Shown here piece after piece: positions 51,901-61,321 of a DNA stretch of 64,000 nt. Numbering within the stretch: position 1 is the stretch's first letter; each line of letters begins with the position of its first letter. The stretch covers positions 4,526,001 through 4,590,000 of the forward strand of contig OY820914.1 in the NCBI GenBank assembly GCA_963682005.1, in the 5' to 3' direction. Under the pieces are notes generated by a model, which did not search any database, had not been told where the DNA came from, and saw nothing but the letters and a program-made list of their open reading frames with translations. Position numbers and translations under genes: made by a program. The DNA is from CAIYUC01 sp963682005 (lineage in GTDB: Bacteria > Bacteroidota > Bacteroidia > Bacteroidales > FEN-979).

Positions 51901-54900
51901 ATGCAGAATAAAGGTGTTGTTAAATTCTTTGCGATCACGTTCGCTCTGGTGTGCTTATTCCAACTCTCGTTCTCGTTCATCAGCTATATCATGTCCAATA
52001 AAGCTGATAAATACTCGACAGGCCCCCAGGTGACTGAAATGGCACGCAAAATGGCGAAAGGAAACGCATTAAGGGAAGAATTCATCTATGATTCCCTTTC
52101 AAAGTCGCGGCTCGAATATTTCAATGATTCGATGTCGAACAATGTCGTTTATAATATTCTGATCAAGAAATACACCATGAAGGATGTCAGGGAGCGCGAG
52201 ATCAACCTCGGCCTTGACTTAAAAGGCGGGATGAACGTAACAATGGAAGTTTCCGTTCCCGATATCATCCGTGCCCTTTCCGGTTACAGCCAGGATGTGA
52301 CATTCAACAAGGCTTTGCAGAAAGCTGTTGAAAAAGAAAAGACCAGTACCGCTGATTTCGTCGACCTGTTTGACCAATCCTTCAAAGAAACTGATCCGAA
52401 TGCAAAACTGGCATCCATCTTCAATACCGTCGAGCTGAAAGACAAGATCAACTACAATTCAACGAATGCTGATGTGATCAAGGTCATCCGGGAAGAGGCC
52501 AATGCTGCCATCGACCGTACCTTCAACATCCTCCGGACGCGTATCGACCGTTTTGGTGTCACCCAGCCGAATATCCAGCGGTTACAAACTGCCGGAAGGA
52601 TCCTTATCGAGCTTCCGGGTATCAAAGAACCGGAACGTGTAAGAAAACTTCTGCAGGGAACAGCCCAGCTCGAATTCTGGGAAACATACCAGTATCCAGA
52701 CCTCTACAACTATTTTGCCGAAGCAAACAAACGCCTGGTTTCGATATTAAGCACAGAGGTCGATTCCCTGAAAAAGGACAGCCTTCTCTCTTCTGATACG
52801 GCAAGCCTTGCAAAGGCACTCGCTGCAAAACAAACGGTGAGCGAAAAGAAAGAAATTGCGAAAGATTCTAAAACCAAGAAGGAAGTTGCCAAGGAAGAAA
52901 CGGCAAAGAAAGAAGCTGAACCGGCAAAGAAAGATACTTCCAAGAATGCCCTCCTGAACCAGCTTGGGAAAGATACCAGTGCCAAATCGGCCATGGCAAA
53001 GAAGGAACAGTCATTCCAGGAATATGCACAGAAGAATCCGCTGTTTGCTTACCTGAATCCTGCTATTTATCAGAACAAGGAAGGACAGTATGTACCGGGT
53101 CAGACCGCCATGGTTGGCCGTGCATTCATTAAAGATACAGCCAAGGTCGATCACATGATCCGTTTGGTAAGGAATATGTTCCCCCGCGACCTTAAACTTG
53201 CCTGGTCGGTGAAACCCAGGACGGAAACCCCCGATGTTCTCGAACTCGTTGCGTTGAAAGTAACATCCCGTGATGGTTCTCCTGCACTTGGCGGTGACGT
53301 GATCACCAACGCCCGTCAGGACTATGACCAGAACGGCCGTGTTGAAGTTTCGATGTCGATGAACTCCGAAGGTGCCCGGATCTGGAAAAGGCTGACCGGT
53401 GACAATATCGGAAAACAGGTCGCCATCGTTCTCGACAGTTATGTTTATTCATATCCGAATGTAAACGGAGAGATCCCGAATGGTATGTCATCCATCACCG
53501 GAGGGAATATGACCGTTGAGGAAGCACAGGACCTTGCAAACATCCTGAAGGCAGGGAAACTCCCGGCTCCGGCAAGGATCGTAGCTGAAGAAATTGTAGG
53601 TCCGTCACTCGGACAGGAATCCATCAATGCAGGTTTGATATCATTCATCATTGCTTTCATCGGTGTTCTTTTGTATATGTCGTTGTATTATAACGGAGCT
53701 GGTCACGTCGCTGACATTGCCCTGTTTGCAAACGTATTTTTCCTTTTCGGTGTTCTGGCTTCCATCGGTGCTGTACTGACACTTCCCGGTATCGCCGGTG
53801 TTGTACTTACACTCGCTATGGCGGTCGACTCGAACGTTATTATCTATGAGCGAATGCGAGAGGAGATCCGGGCCGGCAAAGGCTTGCGGCTTGTGGTCAA
53901 GGATGGTTTCCACCACGCATTGTCAGCGATCATCGACGGCCACGTTACCACGATTCTTACCGGTATAGTTCTGTATATTTTCGGTTCTGGCCCGGTACAG
54001 GGTTTTGCAACTACCCTCGTCCTTGGTTTGCTCCTGTCACTTTTCTCATCAATCTTCATCGCACGTCTTTGCTTCGAATGGATGCTTGACAGGAATATGA
54101 ACATTACCGTCGGGAACAAATACACGATTAATGCTTTCCAGAACACGAAAATTGATTTTATCGGACTGAGAAAGAAGATGTACATCCTCTCAATCTGTAT
54201 CATGATTCCTGGCGCTATCAGTATCTTTTACAGGGGCCTTGATCCGGGTCTTGATTTTACAGGAGGAAGAAGTTTCGTAGTACGTTTTGACCAGAATGTT
54301 TCTACCAATGATATTCGTGAAGGACTTCGCAAGCAGATGGGAGAATCCCCTGAAGTAAAAACGTTCGGTCCGAAAAATCAAGTTAAGATCACCACCAAAT
54401 ATTTGATCAACGAAAGAACCCAGAAAGCCGATTCGATGGTTGATGCCAAGGTTTTTGAGGGAGTAAAAGGATTTTACAAGACATCCATTGATTACAAGGC
54501 ATACAAATCCAGTGATCCGAAGAAGATCATCGGGGAATTGAGTTCACAGCGTGTCGACCCGACAATTTCGTACAGGTTGATCCAGCAGGCGTTCCTTGCC
54601 GTACTATTCTCCCTTATCATCATTTTCATTTACATCGCAATCCGGTTCAAGAACTGGCAATACGGGTTAGGCGGGGTTATCTCCCTGTTCCATGATACCC
54701 TCATCATCATCACCGCATTTACGTTGTTCTGGGGGATCCTCCCGTTCAGCCTTGAGGTCGACCAGTCATTCATTGCTGCCTTGCTGACCATTATCGGTTA
54801 TTCGATCATGGACACGGTTATCATCTTTGACAGGATCCGTGAGTACAACAAGCTTTATCCGAAGAGGGATCTGTCGAACAACATCAATGCCGCTATCAAC

Positions 54901-55131
54901 AGCACATTGGGTCGAACCATCAATACTTCCGGTGTCACCCTCGTCACCCTGATCGTAATTTTCGTTTTTGGTGGTGAAGTACTGAGAGGCTTTATGTTTG
55001 CTTTGATCATCGGAGTTGTTTCCGGAACCTATTCATCCGTGTTCAACGCAACGCCAATTGCCTATGACCTGATCATGTGGGGAAAAAGGAGAAAAGAAAA
55101 GAAGGAGCTTGCCGCTGGGAAGGCGAAATAA
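51901..55131 (+). CDS. secDF: SecD-SecF fusion protein, Sec translocon accessory subunit
   Basis: SecDF uses the proton-motive force to help pull proteins through SecYEG. The SecD half has an N-terminal helix, the conserved LGLDLKGGMNVTMEV, a large periplasmic head and six helices with GIAGVVLTLAMAVDSNVIIYE in two adjoining motifs. The SecF half begins near residue 760 with LDPGLDFTGGRSFVVRF and repeats the six-helix module (IIGYSIMDTVIIFDRIRE). Both halves and their key Asp/Arg residues are intact. Residues about 280-375 are a Lys/Glu/Ala-rich insertion in the head domain. The gene has its own promoter and terminator. Confidence 0.96.
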   Translation: MQNKGVVKFFAITFALVCLFQLSFSFISYIMSNKADKYSTGPQVTEMARKMAKGNALREEFIYDSLSKSRLEYFNDSMSNNVVYNILIKKYTMKDVREREINLGLDLKGGMNVTMEVSVPDIIRALSGYSQDVTFNKALQKAVEKEKTSTADFVDLFDQSFKETDPNAKLASIFNTVELKDKINYNSTNADVIKVIREEANAAIDRTFNILRTRIDRFGVTQPNIQRLQTAGRILIELPGIKEPERVRKLLQGTAQLEFWETYQYPDLYNYFAEANKRLVSILSTEVDSLKKDSLLSSDTASLAKALAAKQTVSEKKEIAKDSKTKKEVAKEETAKKEAEPAKKDTSKNALLNQLGKDTSAKSAMAKKEQSFQEYAQKNPLFAYLNPAIYQNKEGQYVPGQTAMVGRAFIKDTAKVDHMIRLVRNMFPRDLKLAWSVKPRTETPDVLELVALKVTSRDGSPALGGDVITNARQDYDQNGRVEVSMSMNSEGARIWKRLTGDNIGKQVAIVLDSYVYSYPNVNGEIPNGMSSITGGNMTVEEAQDLANILKAGKLPAPARIVAEEIVGPSLGQESINAGLISFIIAFIGVLLYMSLYYNGAGHVADIALFANVFFLFGVLASIGAVLTLPGIAGVVLTLAMAVDSNVIIYERMREEIRAGKGLRLVVKDGFHHALSAIIDGHVTTILTGIVLYIFGSGPVQGFATTLVLGLLLSLFSSIFIARLCFEWMLDRNMNITVGNKYTINAFQNTKIDFIGLRKKMYILSICIMIPGAISIFYRGLDPGLDFTGGRSFVVRFDQNVSTNDIREGLRKQMGESPEVKTFGPKNQVKITTKYLINERTQKADSMVDAKVFEGVKGFYKTSIDYKAYKSSDPKKIIGELSSQRVDPTISYRLIQQAFLAVLFSLIIIFIYIAIRFKNWQYGLGGVISLFHDTLIIITAFTLFWGILPFSLEVDQSFIAALLTIIGYSIMDTVIIFDRIREYNKLYPKRDLSNNINAAINSTLGRTINTSGVTLVTLIVIFVFGGEVLRGFMFALIIGVVSGTYSSVFNATPIAYDLIMWGKRRKEKKELAAGKAK

Positions 55132-55151
55132 AGTAATCCTTTCACATAAAG

Positions 55152-55183
55152 AAAAGTCCCGATTTGTGTCGGGACTTTTTTTA
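55152..55183 (+). terminator. Terminator of secDF
   Basis: AAAAGTCCCGA (55152-55162) pairs perfectly with TCGGGACTTTT (55169-55179) around a 6-base loop and runs into further Ts. Confidence 0.85.
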
Positions 55184-55189
55184 TTTTTG
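55182..55189 (+). promoter_or_regulatory. -7 promoter element of the PorE-like gene
   Basis: TATTTTTG directly follows, and overlaps, the T-run of the secDF terminator. The predicted leader before the ATG at 55247 is about 53 nt. Confidence 0.5.
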
Positions 55190-55246
55190 TAAAAACAATA
55201 TTCCTAATGCTTTCAAGTTTTTTGAAAAGTACCAATACCAGTCATT

Positions 55247-57709
55247 ATGAATAAATCTCCAGGGATCCTTTTACTCTTCTTTATATTTCTTTCCTCCGCA
55301 GTTCTTGCCCAGAGTAAATATTCCAAATCAGCCGACGATGCTTTTGCCGACCAGATGTACAACCTGGCACTAACCCGTTACCAGAAGGCCTATTCCAAAG
55401 TAAAAAGCAATAAAGGAGAAAAAGACCGGATCGCTTTCAGAATGGCTGAATGCTACCGGCTCATGAACAATACGAAGAAATCTGAGATCGCATACAAAAG
55501 ACTTGCAACCGGGAAATATGCAAAACAGGATCCTAAAGTGATCCTCTATTACGCAGATGCATTAAAATGCAACGGGAATTATGATGAAGCAATCAAGCAG
55601 TACCAAGCCTATCGTGAGCGTGTACCAAAGGATGACCTGGCCGAAAAAGGGATCGAGACCAGCAAAATGGCTAAGGAATGGATGGCCAATCCATCCAAAT
55701 ACCAGGTAAAATGGGAAAAGAAGATCAACTCGAAAGATGATGATTATGCCCCGGCTTACTCGGATAAAACACACATGCATATCATCTTTACCTCCGACCG
55801 CCCTGCTGCTACAGGAAAAGATGTTGATAACTGGACGGGGCTTGAATTTTCTGACCTGTTCCTGGCAAAGAAGGACAGGAAAGGAGAATGGAATAATCCT
55901 GTTCTTCTTGATCAGAATGAGATCATAAATACCAAAGTCAACGAAGGTGCAGCGCAGTTCAACAGCAGGTATACAACGCTTTATTTTACACGTTGCTGGA
56001 ATGAGCCAAAGAAGAAACTCGGGTGCGCCATTTATAAAGTCGGCCGAATGGGAACCAATACCTGGGCGGAACCGGAAAAACTGGATTTCGGTGCTGATAG
56101 CTCAAGGGCTATAGGTCATCCAAGTGTATCGACGGATGAAAGCACGATCTATTTCTCAGGAGATCTCCCGGGAGGCAAGGGGGGAAAAGATATCTGGATG
56201 GTATCCAGAAAAGGAAAATCGAAAGGTGCTGCTACGGGAAAACCCGAAAACCTTGGTCCCGACATCAATACACCGGGGGATGAACTTTTTCCTTTTATCC
56301 GTGATGACAGCGTCCTTTATTTTGCCTCCAGCGGCCACCCGGGAATGGGAGGCCTTGATATATTCCGGTCAGTTCGTGGCGCAGACGGCAAATGGTCGAA
56401 ACCGGAGAATATGAAATTCCCGATCAATACCTCCGCAGACGATTTTGCTATTGTTTTCAATCCTGAGGAACCTGAAGAGGGATATTTTTCGTCAAACCGC
56501 ACGGGTGGTAAAGGAAAAGATGACATTTACTCATTTGTTGTTCCTCCTCTCCTCTTCACACTGGAAGGAAATATTACAGACGACCGTACATTACAGCCCG
56601 TTCCCGGGGCCCTGGTCCAGATCGTAGGTACCAATGGCAAATCCATGAAGTATACCTCTGACGAAAAGGGCCACTATTCTTTTAACAAGAACCAGATATC
56701 TCCAAATACAACGTTTGAGATATTGGTAACAAAAAAGGATTATTTCAATGAGAAAGGCAAAGAAACCACGGTCGGGTTAGAGCGTAGCAAAGATCTGACC
56801 CGAAACTTTGTGCTTCAGCCAATCCCGAAAAAGCCCGTTGTATTACCAGATATTTTATACGATCTCGATAAATATGATCTGAAGCCGCAATTCCAGGATT
56901 CACTGCAGGGCCTTATCCAGACGCTGGACGCCAATGAAACGATCGTTATTGAACTGGCAGCCCATACCGACTCCAGGGGAACGGATGAGCGCAATGATGT
57001 GCTTTCGCAGCGTCGTGCTCAATCAGTTGTCGATTACCTTATCTCCCGCGGTATCGATGCCGACAGGCTCGTTGCAAAAGGTTACGGTAAAAGGGTTCCG
57101 CGAACACTTACAAAGGACATTACAAAGGATGGATTCCTGTTCAAATCAGGAACAGTTTTAACCGATTCACTCATAAACACCCTGCCAAATACACAGGCCA
57201 AGGAAGCAGCTCATTCACTGAACCGGCGAACGGAATTTAGTATTCTGCGGAATGACTATATCCCGAAATCCAAACCTGGTAAGCAGATCAGCAAAATTGA
57301 AGTGGTCGAGAATCCGGAAGAAAATTCAGTTCCGTATACAACAAATAAAGATGGTTTCCTTGAAGCCACCTGTTACCTGAACGGGATCACAACCACATTT
57401 GCTTACGATAAAACGGAGAAAGAAGTCTTTATCAACCCTGGCTTTGCAATGAAATTGCTGAAGGACGGGGTCATCGATAAGAATGATTTCAAGGGCGATG
57501 TCACCAAAGCGATCGGTGAAGGATCCATCTCCAATAAATCTGTTTTCACCATAAAAGATCTGAGGATCGGGAAAAACACGGTCAAAAGTATCGACGTCAC
57601 CGTAAATAACAAGATCAAAACCTTTATCCAGTTCGGCGACAACACGTTGAAAAAATTCGGTTCTTTTACAATAGATGAAGTTGATTCGGAATTTGTTTTC
57701 AGCGAGTAA
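55247..57709 (+). CDS. PorE-like OmpA-family lipoprotein/periplasmic protein with degenerate retropepsin-like C-terminus
   Basis: The 820-aa protein has a signal peptide (cleavage near VLAQ), TPR repeats (about 25-150) and a WD40/PD40 beta-propeller (about 165-430, motifs such as TIYFSGDLPGGKGGKDIW). A carboxypeptidase-regulatory-like domain (about 438-525, NITDDRTLQPVPGALV) and an OmpA peptidoglycan-binding domain (about 535-665, AAHTDSRGTDERNDVLSQRR) follow. This order is that of PorE, which ties the type IX secretion machinery to peptidoglycan. An extra domain (about 700-815) ends the chain, with strand pattern and NTLKKFGSFTIDEVD typical of retropepsin folds, but with Asp721-Lys-Thr in place of Asp-Thr-Gly. 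A T9SS role is inferred. Confidence 0.83.
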   Translation: MNKSPGILLLFFIFLSSAVLAQSKYSKSADDAFADQMYNLALTRYQKAYSKVKSNKGEKDRIAFRMAECYRLMNNTKKSEIAYKRLATGKYAKQDPKVILYYADALKCNGNYDEAIKQYQAYRERVPKDDLAEKGIETSKMAKEWMANPSKYQVKWEKKINSKDDDYAPAYSDKTHMHIIFTSDRPAATGKDVDNWTGLEFSDLFLAKKDRKGEWNNPVLLDQNEIINTKVNEGAAQFNSRYTTLYFTRCWNEPKKKLGCAIYKVGRMGTNTWAEPEKLDFGADSSRAIGHPSVSTDESTIYFSGDLPGGKGGKDIWMVSRKGKSKGAATGKPENLGPDINTPGDELFPFIRDDSVLYFASSGHPGMGGLDIFRSVRGADGKWSKPENMKFPINTSADDFAIVFNPEEPEEGYFSSNRTGGKGKDDIYSFVVPPLLFTLEGNITDDRTLQPVPGALVQIVGTNGKSMKYTSDEKGHYSFNKNQISPNTTFEILVTKKDYFNEKGKETTVGLERSKDLTRNFVLQPIPKKPVVLPDILYDLDKYDLKPQFQDSLQGLIQTLDANETIVIELAAHTDSRGTDERNDVLSQRRAQSVVDYLISRGIDADRLVAKGYGKRVPRTLTKDITKDGFLFKSGTVLTDSLINTLPNTQAKEAAHSLNRRTEFSILRNDYIPKSKPGKQISKIEVVENPEENSVPYTTNKDGFLEATCYLNGITTTFAYDKTEKEVFINPGFAMKLLKDGVIDKNDFKGDVTKAIGEGSISNKSVFTIKDLRIGKNTVKSIDVTVNNKIKTFIQFGDNTLKKFGSFTIDEVDSEFVFSE

Positions 57710-57713
57710 TTAA

Positions 57714-57769
57714 TTGTTGACTTGTTGACTTGTTGACTTGATGACTTGTTGATTTGTTGATTTGTTGAT
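57714..57769. repeat. Seven tandem octamers (TTGTTGAC/T)
   Basis: An uninterrupted 8-bp array directly follows the PorE-like stop codon (57707-57709). The first units end in C, the last three in T. The rest of the gap to 57883 shows nothing else. Confidence 0.88.
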
Positions 57770-57883
57770 TTTCTAAACTAATAAGAGGCTATCATAATTC
57801 ATAATTCACACTCACTTGCGTGCCGGCCAGGTAATCCATAATTAATTTTATGCCTGAAGCCCGAGGCCCGAAATGATAAACAA

Positions 57884-59053
57884 ATGACAAACCCTTCATC
57901 ATACAACCAACGCGGCGTTTCATCCTCAAAAGAAGATGTCCACAATGCCTTGAAAGGCGTCGATAAAGGGTTATTCCCGAAAGCTTTTTGCAGGATCATC
58001 CCTGATTTTACAGGTGGTGATGAGGATTATTGCAGCATCATGCACGCCGACGGAGCCGGAACGAAATCATCCCTGGCATATATTTACTGGAAAGAAACCG
58101 GTAATCTTTCTGTTTGGAAAGGTATCGCGCAGGATGCCATCGTAATGAATACCGACGACCTGCTTTGTGCCGGCGCGACGGATAATTTTCTCATTTCTTC
58201 CACGATCGGGAGGAATAAATTCAACATCCCCGGTACCATTATCTCTGAGATCATCAATGGCACTGAAGAATTCCTCGCTGATCTTAGGAAATGGGGGATC
58301 GGCATCTGGTCGACCGGCGGGGAAACAGCAGATGTCGGTGATCTTGTTAGGACGATCATTGTTGACTCCACCGCATTCTGCCGGATGAAAAGAAAAGATG
58401 TCATTGACAATGCGAATATCCGTCCGGGGGATGTGATCGTGGGACTCGCATCATTCGGACAAGCTTCATATGAAAAGGAATACAACAGCGGAATTGGAAG
58501 TAATGGACTCACATCCGCGCGTCATGAAGTCCTGGCTAAAACCTATGCCTCCCGTTTTCCTGAAAGCTATGATCCATTGATTCCTGAGCCACTTTTATAT
58601 TCAGGGAATCTGAAACTGACTGACCCTTCTGAGATCGATGGAATGGATGTGGGAAAAATGCTCCTCTCTCCTACGCGGACTTATGCACCGGTAGTCAGGA
58701 AGATCTTTGAGGAATACAGGAGTGATATTCATGGGATGATCCATTGCAGCGGTGGCGGACAGACCAAGATCCTCCATTTCATTGACAACATTCATGTGAT
58801 CAAGGATAATGTATTCCCGGTCCAGCCAGTATTCCGGATGATCCATGAGCAGACCTGCACTCCATGGAATGAGATGTACCAGGTATTCAACATGGGGCAC
58901 CGCCTTGAGTTCTATATCCCTGAGGCAATAGCAGGAAAGATCATTGAAATTTCCAATCAATTCAACATCGAAGCCAGGATCATCGGGCGTATAGAGTCAT
59001 CCAATCAGAAGAAGCTGACGATTGTCAGCGAGGTTGGCCGCTTTGAGTATTAG
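57884..59053 (+). CDS. purM: Phosphoribosylformylglycinamidine cyclo-ligase (AIR synthase)
   Basis: PurM closes the imidazole ring in de novo purine synthesis, using ATP on FGAM. The N-terminal glycine-rich ATP region and HADGAGTKSSLAYIYWKET, AIVMNTDDLLCAGAT, GIWSTGGETADVGDLVRT and the late HCSGGGQTKILHF match the AIR-synthase superfamily. The sequence is of the diverged Bacteroidota form (389 aa against 345 in E. coli), with a longer middle segment. No other pur gene is adjacent. Confidence 0.9.
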   Translation: MTNPSSYNQRGVSSSKEDVHNALKGVDKGLFPKAFCRIIPDFTGGDEDYCSIMHADGAGTKSSLAYIYWKETGNLSVWKGIAQDAIVMNTDDLLCAGATDNFLISSTIGRNKFNIPGTIISEIINGTEEFLADLRKWGIGIWSTGGETADVGDLVRTIIVDSTAFCRMKRKDVIDNANIRPGDVIVGLASFGQASYEKEYNSGIGSNGLTSARHEVLAKTYASRFPESYDPLIPEPLLYSGNLKLTDPSEIDGMDVGKMLLSPTRTYAPVVRKIFEEYRSDIHGMIHCSGGGQTKILHFIDNIHVIKDNVFPVQPVFRMIHEQTCTPWNEMYQVFNMGHRLEFYIPEAIAGKIIEISNQFNIEARIIGRIESSNQKKLTIVSEVGRFEY

Positions 59054-59182
59054 CGGACTGCTTCTGGCCACAGGACACAGGCTGCGAGCCACGGGCCGCG
59101 GGCCATTGCCTATTGTCTGTTGCCTAATGCCTGTTACCTATTGCCTAATGCCCCTGATCTTTCACCATTCCCAATCTTTTCT
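59054..59182. repeat. Spacer with degenerate short repeats between purM and the prfA promoter
   Basis: Repeats of the type CCACGGGCC/GCGGGCC (59094-59104) and TTGCCTA/TGCCTAATG (59105-59152) fill the gap. No gene is seen. Confidence 0.55.
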
Positions 59183-59190
59183 TAACTTTG
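59183..59190 (+). promoter_or_regulatory. -7 promoter element of prfA
   Basis: TAACTTTG, 20 bases before the ATG at 59211; the predicted leader is about 16 nt. Confidence 0.55.
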
Positions 59191-59210
59191 CAGTCTGAAA
59201 TCAGAGAGAA

Positions 59211-60281
59211 ATGCTTGATAAATTAGAAGCCATAAAGATCCGGTTTGATGAGGTCACCAACCAGATGAATGATCCTTCCGCAATGGAAGACATGAAGCGT
59301 TTCATCAAGCTGAGCAAGGATTATAAAGAATTACAACCGGTGATCGAGGCATATGAGAAGTATAAGAACATCTTATCCAATATCGATCACGCAAAGGACA
59401 TCATCCACAATGAAAAGGATGAAGAATTCAGGACACTTGCCAAAGAGGAACTCACCACACTGATTGACGATAAGGATAAATTGGAAGAGGAGATCAGGAT
59501 GATGCTTGTTCCTGCCGACCCGGAGGATAACAAGAATGCGATTGTTGAGATCAGGGCCGGAACAGGAGGTGATGAAGCGAGCATCTTCGCGGGAGACCTC
59601 TACAGGATGTACACGAAATACTGTGAAGCAAGAAGATGGAAGATCGAATTGGTCGATTTTACTGCGGGTACAGCAGGAGGATTCAAGGAAGTCATCTTCA
59701 ATGTGACCGGTGACAATGTCTACGGACAGTTGAAATATGAATCAGGCGTTCACCGCGTGCAACGCGTTCCGCAAACTGAAACACAGGGCCGGGTCCACAC
59801 CTCGGCCGCAACTGTGGCAGTCCTTCCCGAAGCCGACGAATTCGATGTCGAGATCAAACCGGCAGATGTAAGGAAGGACACCTATTGTTCATCAGGCCCA
59901 GGCGGACAATCGGTTAACACGACCTATTCTGCCATCCGGCTGACACATGTCCCTTCCGGGATCGTGGTCACCTGCCAGGATGAAAAATCACAGATCAAGA
60001 ATTTCGAAAAGGCCATGAAAGTACTTCGTTCCAGGCTTTATGAGATGGAATACCAAAAGTACATGGATGAGATATCCAAAAAAAGGAAGACCATGGTTTC
60101 CACCGGCGATCGATCGGCCAAGATCCGCACTTATAATTATGCCCAAAGCCGGGTGACCGATCACCGCATCAACCTCAGCATGCATAACCTCCCCGTGTTC
60201 ATGGATGGTGATATCCAGGAATTCATTGATGCACTTCAACTGGCAGAAAATGCGGAAAGATTGAAGGAAGCCGTAAGCTAA
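59211..60281 (+). CDS. prfA: Peptide chain release factor 1
   Basis: RF1 reads UAA and UAG stop codons and triggers hydrolysis of peptidyl-tRNA. The catalytic GGQ loop is in SSGPGGQSVNT, and the codon-recognition PxT motif is Pro-Gln-Thr in RVPQTETQGR, which marks RF1 rather than RF2. The 356-aa length is standard. No frameshift site is present, as expected for RF1. No modifying methyltransferase gene (prmC) follows; pyrF comes next after a 122-base gap. Confidence 0.97.
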   Translation: MLDKLEAIKIRFDEVTNQMNDPSAMEDMKRFIKLSKDYKELQPVIEAYEKYKNILSNIDHAKDIIHNEKDEEFRTLAKEELTTLIDDKDKLEEEIRMMLVPADPEDNKNAIVEIRAGTGGDEASIFAGDLYRMYTKYCEARRWKIELVDFTAGTAGGFKEVIFNVTGDNVYGQLKYESGVHRVQRVPQTETQGRVHTSAATVAVLPEADEFDVEIKPADVRKDTYCSSGPGGQSVNTTYSAIRLTHVPSGIVVTCQDEKSQIKNFEKAMKVLRSRLYEMEYQKYMDEISKKRKTMVSTGDRSAKIRTYNYAQSRVTDHRINLSMHNLPVFMDGDIQEFIDALQLAENAERLKEAVS

Positions 60282-60403
60282 TTAATTATGAATTATGAGG
60301 TTGAATTATGAATTATGATTTCAAGTCCTCAATTCATAGTTTTAATCATAAAATGTCAATCATCAATTTATTCGTAATCCGTGATCCGTAATTCGTAATT
60401 TTC
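60282..60403. repeat. Spacer between prfA and pyrF with repeated ATTATGAATT and CGTAAT motifs
   Basis: TTAATTATGAATTATGA occurs near 60281 and GAATTATGAATTATGA again near 60303. CGTAATCC/CGTAATT recurs near 60370-60400. Nothing coding is seen. Confidence 0.55.
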
Positions 60404-61228
60404 ATGAATCGTACTGAATTAATTTCGACCATTCATAGCAAAAAGTCCTTTCTCTGCGTTGGACTTGACAGCGACATTTCCAAGATCCCTCAGCATCTCC
60501 TGGTTTGCGATGATCCGGTGTTTGAGTTCAACCGTCAGATCATCGATGCCACACATGAATTCGCCGTTGCTTTTAAGCCAAACCTTGCCTTTTACGAGTG
60601 CAACGGGGTGAGCGGCTGGAAGAGCCTGACCAAGACGATCGGGTACCTGAAAAAATTCAACGCCCTGACCATTGCGGATGCAAAACGTGGAGACATCGGG
60701 AATACTTCAACACAGTATGCAAAGACATTTTTCAACCCGTTGCAATCTGGGTTTGATTTTGATGCCGTAACGGTAGCGCCTTACATGGGTGAGGATTCGG
60801 TAAAGCCCTTTCTCGAATTCCCCGGCAAATGGGTGATCCTGCTGGCACTTACATCCAATAAAGGGGCTGCTGATTTTCAGTTCATCCGGGAAAATCCAAA
60901 CGGGAAAAGACTTTTTGAGGAGGTGCTGACAAAATCGCAGTCCTGGGGAACACCGGAAAATATGATGTATGTAGTTGGCGCCACCAAAGCGGAAATGCTG
61001 ACAGATGTACGTAAAATCGTTCCTGATCATTTCCTGCTCGTCCCCGGGGTAGGTGCCCAGGGCGGAAGTTTGCAGGAAGTGGCGAAATACGGGATCACAA
61101 AAGACTGCGGACTTCTTGTCAACTCATCCCGCAACATCATCTTCGCCTCCAACGGACCCGACTTTGCCGATAAAGCACGGCAGGAAGCACACCGGATGCA
61201 GAAAGAAATGGCGGACCTGCTTAAATGA
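60404..61228 (+). CDS. pyrF: Orotidine 5'-phosphate decarboxylase (type 2)
   Basis: The enzyme makes UMP from OMP in pyrimidine synthesis. The substrate-binding FLCVGLDSD at the N-terminus, VAFKPNLAFYE, the catalytic Asp-x-Lys-x-x-Asp in IADAKRGDIGNTS and LLVPGVGAQGGSL near the phosphate site are present. The 274-aa length fits the longer type 2 enzymes found in this phylum. It follows prfA and may share its message. Confidence 0.96.
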   Translation: MNRTELISTIHSKKSFLCVGLDSDISKIPQHLLVCDDPVFEFNRQIIDATHEFAVAFKPNLAFYECNGVSGWKSLTKTIGYLKKFNALTIADAKRGDIGNTSTQYAKTFFNPLQSGFDFDAVTVAPYMGEDSVKPFLEFPGKWVILLALTSNKGAADFQFIRENPNGKRLFEEVLTKSQSWGTPENMMYVVGATKAEMLTDVRKIVPDHFLLVPGVGAQGGSLQEVAKYGITKDCGLLVNSSRNIIFASNGPDFADKARQEAHRMQKEMADLLK

Positions 61229-61280
61229 AAAATGAAGAATTAAAAATTTATTATTCAGGTATTCATACACTACACATCTT

Positions 61281-61315
61281 CATTCTTCATTCTTCATTCT
61301 TCATTCTTCATTCTT
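61281..61315. repeat. Five tandem heptamers (CATTCTT)
   Basis: An exact 7-bp array between pyrF and the convergent unknown gene, running up to that gene's stop codon at 61322. Partial units flank it. Confidence 0.88.
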
Positions 61316-61321
61316 CACTTT

